This document shows, in pieces, positions 1 through 5,220 of a stretch of 6,352 bases of DNA. Where the stretch lies: assembly GCA_902463835.1 (NCBI GenBank), contig CABQGZ010000204.1:1-6352 (forward strand). The letters are read 5' to 3'. The number at the start of each line of letters is the position of its first letter. The stretch's first letter is position 1. The position numbers were made by a program, and so were the translations under genes. The notes below the pieces were generated by a model. That model was given only the letters and a program-made list of their open reading frames with translations. It was not told where the DNA came from and did no database searches. Source of the DNA: an uncultured Lachnospiraceae bacterium (GTDB lineage: Bacteria > Bacillota > Clostridia > Lachnospirales > Lachnospiraceae).

Positions 1-192
1 TGTCAGAAGTCCACACTCCGGCTGTTCCAAAAGCAGCTTCTGAACTTCCTTCGGAAACCCATCAGTTTGGTACAAGACTTCGTCCTTGGCAAAGATTGCC
101 TTTTCGCCCGTCACCCTACCGTCAATTCCCACTGCGATCCAGTGGTTCTGACCGTTTGGAAGTCCTGCCAGCATCCGAAAAAAATTGTCCAT
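1..192 (-). CDS. N-terminal 64 codons of a protein cut by the window edge; possibly an XdhC-family molybdenum hydroxylase maturation factor
   Basis: An open frame runs from the ATG at 192 off the left edge with no stop, has a good ribosome-binding site, and starts 17 bp after ridA, so it is very probably a real operon member. It begins MDNFFRMLAGLPNGQNHWIA and continues with a DGRVTGEKAIFAKDEVLY stretch and a PECGLLT end. No signal peptide or membrane segment is visible. The pattern of a hydrophobic strand, DGRxxGEKAIF, a variable stretch and GLLT resembles the N-terminal region of divergent XdhC/CoxI-family proteins, which insert sulfurated or selenium-containing molybdenum cofactor into hydroxylases such as xanthine dehydrogenase. 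It lacks the classical GSTPR and GTIGGG motifs of canonical XdhC, and the diagnostic Rossmann domain would lie outside the window. The assignment rests partly on context, since such factors commonly accompany ygfK and ssnA. The gene is well supported; the product is a tentative suggestion. Confidence 0.4.
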   Translation of the reverse strand, partial: MDNFFRMLAGLPNGQNHWIAVGIDGRVTGEKAIFAKDEVLYQTDGFPKEVQKLLLEQPECGLLT

Positions 193-198
193 TTTCTT

Positions 199-203
199 CC
201 TCT
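199..203 (-). promoter_or_regulatory. Ribosome-binding site of the left-edge gene
   Basis: AGAGG on the minus strand lies 6 nt before the ATG at 192, inside the 17 bp gap after the ridA stop. It supports this ATG as the start of the truncated gene, in preference to the later in-frame Met at codon 7. Confidence 0.7.
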
Positions 204-209
204 TTCCAG

Positions 210-590
210 CTAGGCTTTTTTCACCGCAATTGCTTCAATCTCGATCAGTCCGCCCTTGGGAAGCTTTGCATCCTCCACGCAGGAGCGAGCTGGAACTTCG
301 CCGTTGAAATATTCTGCGTAGATTGCGTTTACAGCTGCGAAGTCTCCGATATTGTCTAAGAATACGGTAGTCTTTACCACATGGTCAAAGTCGCTTCCTG
401 CCGCCTCCAGGACTGCGCCCAGGTTTTTTAAGCTCTGATGCGTCTGTGCTTCCACGCCCTCGGGAAGCTCGCCCGTTACCGGGTCTAAGCCGAGCTGGCC
501 GGAGGTAAATATCATTTCGCCCGCTTCTACCGCGTGAACGTAGGGTCCTACTGCTGCCGGCGCATTGGTTGCATTGATTGATTTCTTCAT
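210..590 (-). CDS. ridA: RidA family reactive enamine/imine deaminase
   Basis: The protein is a 126-residue member of the RidA/YjgF/YER057c/UK114 family, the usual full length; the active form in the family is a cytosolic homotrimer. RidA hydrolyses unstable enamines and imines, chiefly 2-aminoacrylate, to the keto acid and ammonia, protecting PLP enzymes from damage. Hallmarks are APAAVGPY (10-17), FTSGQLGLDP (28-37), NAIYAEYF (88-95), PARSCVE (100-106) with R102, the invariant arginine that binds the substrate carboxylate, and IEIEAIAV (116-123) with E117, which is needed for catalysis in active RidAs. These residues point to the catalytic RidA branch and not to inactive paralogues. It is 36 bp after hydA and 17 bp before the next gene, so it is an integral operon member. 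In purine clusters that carry the diaminopropionate ammonia-lyase YgeX, 2-aminoacrylate is an expected intermediate, giving RidA an obvious job; that ygeX lies nearby is not visible here. Confidence 0.95.
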   Translation of the reverse strand: MKKSINATNAPAAVGPYVHAVEAGEMIFTSGQLGLDPVTGELPEGVEAQTHQSLKNLGAVLEAAGSDFDHVVKTTVFLDNIGDFAAVNAIYAEYFNGEVPARSCVEDAKLPKGGLIEIEAIAVKKA

Positions 591-599
591 TGTATCATT

Positions 600-604
600 C
601 TCCT
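600..604 (-). promoter_or_regulatory. Ribosome-binding site of ridA
   Basis: AGGAG, within a longer AGAGGAGA on the minus strand, lies 9 nt before the ATG at 590. It is strong and well spaced, and supports the annotated RidA start; the N-terminus MKKSINATNAPAAVGPY is standard for the family. Confidence 0.75.
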
Positions 605-626
605 CTTTAAAATACTTTCTTTCTTA

Positions 627-2000
627 TTATAACGCAGATTTTTTTCTGTGCAAGTAGATTCCCTGCTTTTCTTTTAAAAACTTATTTTCTTCGAATACTA
701 ATGTTCCTCGCAAGTATACCTGTCTTGGCTTCCCTGTTATTTTTGTTCCTTCGTAGGGGGTATAATCCACGTTCTGGAACTGGGTATCGGCAGATATGAC
801 ATCCTCTTTCTTTGGGTCCCAGATCACAATATCCGCATCGCTTCCTGCCTCTAATGTCCCTTTCCTCGGGTACATGCCAAAAAGTCTTGCCGGGTTCTCG
901 GACAATACCTGGCACATCTGCTCTTTCGTAATTTTTCCGGTGCTTACACCGTAGGTGTACAGAAGCACCGGGCGGTGTTCAACACCTGGAAGACCGTTTG
1001 GAATCTGTGTGAAATCGCCTTTGCCCCGTTCCTTCTGTCCCCGGTAATGGAAGCTGCAGTGGTCGGTGCCGATGGTATCGATCTGATTCTCCTCCAGGGC
1101 CTGCCACAGGCAGTTCACGTCCTCCATTCCTCTCAAGGGGGGAGACAGGACGTATTTGGCACTCTCGAAGCCTGGCAATGCGTATTTCTCTTCTGTAAGA
1201 AGCAGGTATTGGGGACAGGTTTCCAGGTAGACCTTCTGACCTGCTTTTCTTGCCCCGGCTGCAATCTCATACGCCTGCTTTGTGCTTATATGTACGATAT
1301 TGACCGGGGTGTCTGCCATTTTTGCGATGGTGAGCAGGCGATAGACGGCTTCCGCTTCCACCTGGGCAGGACGGGATTTTGGATGAGCGGAGGGACCGGT
1401 TTCTCCTTTCGCATTTAACTCTGCTGCCAGTTTTTTGATCAGCGCGCCATTTTCACAGTGGACGCCGGCGATTCCTCCTTCCTGTTTTACTGCCTTAAGT
1501 ATCTCGAAGATCTCGCCGTCGGACACCTTCAGGTTATCGTATGCCATATACAACTTATAGGAGGTGACACCCTGTGCCGTCATGACCGGGAGTTCTTCTC
1601 GCACCTGATCGTTCCAGTCAGTGATGGACATGTGAAAGCCATAGTCGCAGGAGCATTTTCCATCTGCCAGGATATGCCAGCGTTCAAGGGCTTCCATGAG
1701 GTTTTCCCCTTTCTCCTGGGTTGTGAAGTCCAGAATCGTCGTGGTTCCGCCGGCGATGGCGGCTTTTGTTCCCGTGGCGAAGTCGTCTGCTGTGCAAAAG
1801 GTACCTGCATCCAGATCGAAGTGGGTGTGGGTATCGATAAAGCCCGGGAAGATCAGGCAGCCGTCAGCGAGGATCTGCTGTGCTCCGGCTGGGGGGAGGT
1901 CTGGCCCGATCTCTATGATTTTCTCACCGCGGATGCGGATGTCGGCGATTCGGCTGCCGGTTGGGGTTACAAGGGTTCCGTGTTGAATTAGAATGTCCAT
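627..2000 (-). CDS. hydA: Dihydropyrimidinase / D-hydantoinase family cyclic amidohydrolase (HydA/HyuA type)
   Basis: The protein is a 457-residue cytosolic cyclic amidohydrolase that opens a dihydropyrimidine- or hydantoin-like ring by cleaving a cyclic amide bond. The full set of binuclear-metal ligands of D-hydantoinases is present: H58 and H60 (DTHTHFD), the carboxylated lysine K149 (SYKLYMAYD), H181 (GVHCEN), H237 (IVHIST) and D313 (GTDHC). The usual substrate-contact segments are also present: Y154, S286 in LSPPLR and N335 in IPNGLPGVE. Length fits dihydropyrimidinases and E. coli HyuA (461 residues), to which it is clearly related. The start is the ATG at 2000; the preceding in-frame codons lead straight back to the ygfK stop, which is in the same frame. 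It lies 24 bp after ygfK and 36 bp before ridA. Placed directly after a DPD-like reductase, it would act on the reduced ring, as dihydropyrimidinase follows DPD in reductive pyrimidine breakdown. The substrate in this cluster is more likely purine-derived, but a pyrimidine or hydantoin cannot be excluded. Confidence 0.92.
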   Translation of the reverse strand: MDILIQHGTLVTPTGSRIADIRIRGEKIIEIGPDLPPAGAQQILADGCLIFPGFIDTHTHFDLDAGTFCTADDFATGTKAAIAGGTTTILDFTTQEKGENLMEALERWHILADGKCSCDYGFHMSITDWNDQVREELPVMTAQGVTSYKLYMAYDNLKVSDGEIFEILKAVKQEGGIAGVHCENGALIKKLAAELNAKGETGPSAHPKSRPAQVEAEAVYRLLTIAKMADTPVNIVHISTKQAYEIAAGARKAGQKVYLETCPQYLLLTEEKYALPGFESAKYVLSPPLRGMEDVNCLWQALEENQIDTIGTDHCSFHYRGQKERGKGDFTQIPNGLPGVEHRPVLLYTYGVSTGKITKEQMCQVLSENPARLFGMYPRKGTLEAGSDADIVIWDPKKEDVISADTQFQNVDYTPYEGTKITGKPRQVYLRGTLVFEENKFLKEKQGIYLHRKKSAL

Positions 2001-2009
2001 TTGGGGGCG

Positions 2010-2016
2010 CCTTTCT
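2010..2016 (-). promoter_or_regulatory. Ribosome-binding site of hydA (weak)
   Basis: AGAAAGG on the minus strand lies 9 nt before the hydA ATG at 2000. It is the weakest of the four ribosome-binding sites here. It falls within the 24 bp after the ygfK stop, so ribosomes ending on ygfK may help load hydA. Confidence 0.5.
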
Positions 2017-2024
2017 GTAAATAG

Positions 2025-5000
2025 TTACACAAATAAGTACTGGCGGTTTTCGATAATGCTGGTAATAATATCCTTTATCTCGTCACATATCATGCACTCT
2101 GGATTGGTCAGGTTTTCCTCTGTTATGTGGCTGTTCAGGCGCAGCTTGATGCGTCTGGTTTCTTGGTTCAGGAGGGTGAAGCCGTCGTTTGTACTGTTCT
2201 CCAAGTCTGCTTCGTTGGCGAAGAGGGTGAGCTTTTCTTTGTAGGGAGCGCTGTCGTAGGGGCAGAAGCTCTGGCAGTTGCCGCACTCGTTGCACATGTA
2301 GTCTATATGAAGGATGATAGGTGTTTTGCTTCCCGGTGTGTGTATGGATACATTGGCTCGGTTGGGGCATACATCTACACAGTTTTCGCAGATGCGGTTA
2401 CACTCCAGGCAGCGGTCGGCTTCGCTTTTTGCTTCCTGACTATGTATCAGGATTCCTTTTTTTGCTGCGGCTTGTTCTGCCATATAGTTGTCTGGCATAC
2501 GCTCTGTTACGGAATCTGTTCTATCATCATGGATACTTGCTGGATCTGGTTTAGAAGTGTCATCCATATGCGCTCCATACAGGAAACGATCCACCGCTGT
2601 GCGGGCGTCGCGGATAGCCAGAACCACGGTGGCAGGGCCTCTGGCTCCGTCGCCGATCAGGTATACGCCCTGCTTTGTGCTCTCCATGAATTCGTTTAAT
2701 ACCGGGATCCCTTTTTCATCCACATCAATTCCCAGGCTCCTGTAATAGTCGGTGTCCACCTGTTCGCCCAGGGAGGCTATGACGGTGTCTGCTGGAATCT
2801 CCACTTCTTCTTCCGTCACAATGGGGCTTTGGCGACCGGAAGCATCTTTCGCTCCCAGGATGACCCGATTACACAACAGAATTCCGTTCTTCTGGCATTT
2901 TGGAGCAAGAAGCTCCAGGAATTCCACGCCGTCTTCCAGTGCCAGCAGAAATTCTTCTTCGTCCGCAGGCATATAGCGCTTCGTCCTTCGGTAGATGACA
3001 GAGACCTTTTCCACGCCTGGGACTTTCCTGGCCGCACGGGCTGTGTCCATGGCGGTGTTTCCTGCGCCGATCACCGCAACATACCTGCCAAGGTGCAGAC
3101 TTTGGGGCTCTTTCCGGAAGCTTCGCAAGAATTCTATGGCGTTTAGTTCCCGTTCTGTATGGATTCCAAGGGGTATGCCCTTGTTTGCGCCCACAGCCAC
3201 AAACACTGCGTCAAAGCCGTTTTTTCGAAGCTGCTCCAGCTGGGTTTCGCTGGTCACCGGATGGTTCAGGACGAATTTGACACCCAGGCTTTCGGCAAGC
3301 GCCACATCCTTATCCACAATCTCGCGCTCGACGCGGAACCCAGGCACCACCTGAGCTACCACCCCGCCTAATACGTCTGTTTTTTCATATACAGTTACCT
3401 TCACACCGGCTCTGGCAAGAAAGTGGGCGGCTGCAATGCCTGCAGGGCCTCCGCCGACGACAGCCGCTGATTTTTGGCATATGGCTGCACTCCTGCTTTG
3501 ATCCATTTTCTCACACACGTCTTCTGCCGCCCGGATTACAGCAATATCCGGCTGCTTGACGTATTCCCCCATGATCTCCTCGTATCCGCCCTCCGCCGCA
3601 GCAAGCTTCGCGCCCCGGATACCCACGGGCTCCTCGTAGAAATTCCTGGTGCACTTATCCATACAGCGGTGGTTACAGATGGTTCCGGTGATAAAGGGCA
3701 GTGGATTTTTGTCCAGAATCACCCGCAGGGCCTGGGCGTACGCACCTTCCCCCACCAGCTTCACGTAAGCCGGAATATCCTGGTGAATGGGACAGCCGTC
3801 ACTGCAGGGGGCTGTAAAGCATTCAAAAAGCGGCACCTTTTTCTTCCCCTTCCGGAACGGCAGGGGCTTGATAGCTTTTGTATGGTGCGGGTCTTTTCGC
3901 AGCTCATCAATCAGATGTCCTAGGCCCTCTACATCCACTCCGGCAAAAGAACGGTATTCCAGTCCGGCAAGCTTCTGTGCCATTTGAATATTTCTCTGAT
4001 AGCCACCGGGCTTCAGCAGCGTGGTCGCCACCGTGATGGGCCAGATGCCAAGCTTGTAGATTCGGTCGATATTAAAATAGTCCGCACCACCGGAATAGGA
4101 GATGCGTAAGTTCCCGTCAAAAGCCTCTGACAGCAGCTGCGCCACCGACAGAGATAAGACGCACAGGGCTCTGCCGGACATGTACATTTCCTCGGCGGGA
4201 AGCTCTCTCCTGGTCACATCCACCGGGAAGGTGTTTGTGATCTTGACACCGAATTCCAAGCCCAACTCCTTGGCCAGCACATTCAACCGTTCCAGCATGG
4301 GGATGGCGTCTGCAAGCTGCAGGTCATTCTCAAAATGAAAGGCTCCGAAGGAAACATAGTCGTAGCCCATTTCATCCATGAGCCGTCTTGCCTTCTCGTA
4401 CCCCAAAAGGGTAGGATTGCATTTTACAAAGGTGTGCAGCCCTTTTTCTTTCAGAAGATAGGACGCAATACGCTCAATCTCCTGGGGCGGACAGCCATGC
4501 AGGGTAGACACCGTTACGGAAGTGCAGATATGCGGCGAGATTCCATCAATATCCGCAAGCGTTACATTGGAAAACTCCTCCACATGCTCCCGCAGCCACC
4601 GAATGCTTCGCTGCCATTCTTCCGTCCCTGACGCATCCTTCAGGGCTTCCATGAAGCAGTCAATTTTTTCCGACTGAATGCCCGCCAGATCATAGCCCAC
4701 ACTCATATTGAAAATAAATCCGTCCGCCGCCCCAAGATGATACTCCACAGACAGCACCTTCAGGGCAATCCAGGCCTTTATGTATTCGTCACATGCCTCC
4801 GGCACCCGAAGCTCTGTAGACCACTCGCAGTTGTAGCCTTCATCCTCCGCCAGAATGCAGGGCTTTGCCACCGGGAGATCCTCGCCGTCCAGTGTCTGTA
4901 CCGTCTTTAATTCAAAAAATCGGCAGCCGGTGACATACCCTGCTATGATATTCTGCGCCAGCTGGGTATGAGGCCCGGCAGCCGGCCCAAAGGGCGTCTC

Positions 5001-5147
5001 CAGCTTCTCCCCCCAAATCGTAAGATATTTCTGCGGATCCGCCCAGTAGGACTGCCGCGTTCCAAACACCCGGTCATATATTTTCTTTTCTGTCAAAATC
5101 CAGTTCATCAGATTCCCAAAAGGAATCGGCGTCATGCGGTCTCCCAT
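2025..5147 (-). CDS. ygfK: YgfK family oxidoreductase: permuted dihydropyrimidine dehydrogenase-like flavo/iron-sulfur protein (annotated in databases as putative selenate reductase subunit)
   Basis: The protein is a 1040-residue cytosolic redox enzyme, close to the 1032 residues of E. coli YgfK and similar along its whole length. Residues 1-420 form a DHODH/DPD-like FMN barrel: FGPAAGPHTQ (53-62), ELKTVQ (79-84), LHGCPP (216-221), FVKCNP (240-245), ITNT (303-306), and SGGAD plus VATTLLKPGG near 352-382 as the phosphate-binding end. Residues 445-510 resemble the N-terminal Fe-S module of GltD and DPD, with C448, C452, C491, C495 and C499. An FAD site GGGPAG (565-570) and an NAD(P)H site GAGNTA (694-699) followed by YRRTKRYMP (719-727) come next, with a second flavin motif IGDGARGP (831-838). 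The C-terminus has a 2[4Fe-4S] ferredoxin module (C916, C920, C923, C927; C952, C955, C958, C962). Electrons would flow from NAD(P)H through FAD and Fe-S to FMN, consistent with reduction of a heterocycle. The selenate reductase name is a legacy label. It sits between two cyclic amidohydrolases, which supports a role in ring reduction. The exact substrate is an inference. Confidence 0.95.
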   Translation of the reverse strand: MGDRMTPIPFGNLMNWILTEKKIYDRVFGTRQSYWADPQKYLTIWGEKLETPFGPAAGPHTQLAQNIIAGYVTGCRFFELKTVQTLDGEDLPVAKPCILAEDEGYNCEWSTELRVPEACDEYIKAWIALKVLSVEYHLGAADGFIFNMSVGYDLAGIQSEKIDCFMEALKDASGTEEWQRSIRWLREHVEEFSNVTLADIDGISPHICTSVTVSTLHGCPPQEIERIASYLLKEKGLHTFVKCNPTLLGYEKARRLMDEMGYDYVSFGAFHFENDLQLADAIPMLERLNVLAKELGLEFGVKITNTFPVDVTRRELPAEEMYMSGRALCVLSLSVAQLLSEAFDGNLRISYSGGADYFNIDRIYKLGIWPITVATTLLKPGGYQRNIQMAQKLAGLEYRSFAGVDVEGLGHLIDELRKDPHHTKAIKPLPFRKGKKKVPLFECFTAPCSDGCPIHQDIPAYVKLVGEGAYAQALRVILDKNPLPFITGTICNHRCMDKCTRNFYEEPVGIRGAKLAAAEGGYEEIMGEYVKQPDIAVIRAAEDVCEKMDQSRSAAICQKSAAVVGGGPAGIAAAHFLARAGVKVTVYEKTDVLGGVVAQVVPGFRVEREIVDKDVALAESLGVKFVLNHPVTSETQLEQLRKNGFDAVFVAVGANKGIPLGIHTERELNAIEFLRSFRKEPQSLHLGRYVAVIGAGNTAMDTARAARKVPGVEKVSVIYRRTKRYMPADEEEFLLALEDGVEFLELLAPKCQKNGILLCNRVILGAKDASGRQSPIVTEEEVEIPADTVIASLGEQVDTDYYRSLGIDVDEKGIPVLNEFMESTKQGVYLIGDGARGPATVVLAIRDARTAVDRFLYGAHMDDTSKPDPASIHDDRTDSVTERMPDNYMAEQAAAKKGILIHSQEAKSEADRCLECNRICENCVDVCPNRANVSIHTPGSKTPIILHIDYMCNECGNCQSFCPYDSAPYKEKLTLFANEADLENSTNDGFTLLNQETRRIKLRLNSHITEENLTNPECMICDEIKDIITSIIENRQYLFV

Positions 5148-5220
5148 GTATAATACCTCTCTGCTCCATCATTGTCCATCTATCCCCGCCGCAGCTTTTC
5201 TCACGACGATGCTGCTATTG
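5148..5220 (-). other. ssnA-ygfK intergenic spacer (longest gap in the window)
   Basis: This 73 bp spacer is the only gap in the window above 40 bp. It holds the ygfK ribosome-binding site and a promoter-like pair (TGGACA at 5173-5178 and TATTAT at 5150-5155, 17 bp apart, minus strand), which lies too close to the ATG to give a normal leader. I see no hairpin followed by a T-tract, so ssnA and ygfK are probably cotranscribed. An in-frame TGA at 5169-5171 excludes a longer YgfK N-terminus. Confidence 0.5.
5156..5160 (-). promoter_or_regulatory. Ribosome-binding site of ygfK
   Basis: AGAGG on the minus strand lies 8 nt before the ATG at 5147. Together with the in-frame stop 24 nt upstream of that ATG, it fixes the start. 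The resulting N-terminus MGDRMTPIPF matches the MGDIMRPIPF of E. coli YgfK as I recall it. Confidence 0.75.

Noticed and set aside
591..626. Possible terminator between hydA and ridA (T-rich stretch)
   Set aside because: No GC-rich hairpin precedes the A/T-rich bases, and the ridA ribosome-binding site occupies the gap.
1458..1991. 177-codon plus-strand open frame antisense to hydA
   Set aside because: It lies entirely opposite a well-supported dihydropyrimidinase gene, has no recognisable domain, and is best explained as a codon-bias shadow.
2001..2027. ygfK and hydA share a reading frame, separated by a TAA and 8 codons, suggesting possible readthrough fusion
   Set aside because: hydA has its own ATG and Shine-Dalgarno-like site, and both proteins match normal family lengths. 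A shared frame has a one-in-three chance.
2127..2699. 190-codon plus-strand open frame antisense to the 3' part of ygfK
   Set aside because: It is opposite the conserved ferredoxin and flavin segments of YgfK. The apparent Cys- and Phe-rich composition reflects the complementary strand; no family resemblance.
2025..5147. YgfK as a true selenate reductase
   Set aside because: This is an inherited annotation. The protein has DPD/GltD-type flavin and Fe-S domains and no molybdopterin-binding domain of known selenate reductases.
5132..5179. 15-codon minus-strand open frame (ATG at 5179, TGA at 5132) overlapping the ygfK start, a possible leader peptide
   Set aside because: It has only a weak GGGG upstream, no regulatory codon runs and no attenuator hairpin. 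A frame this short is expected by chance.
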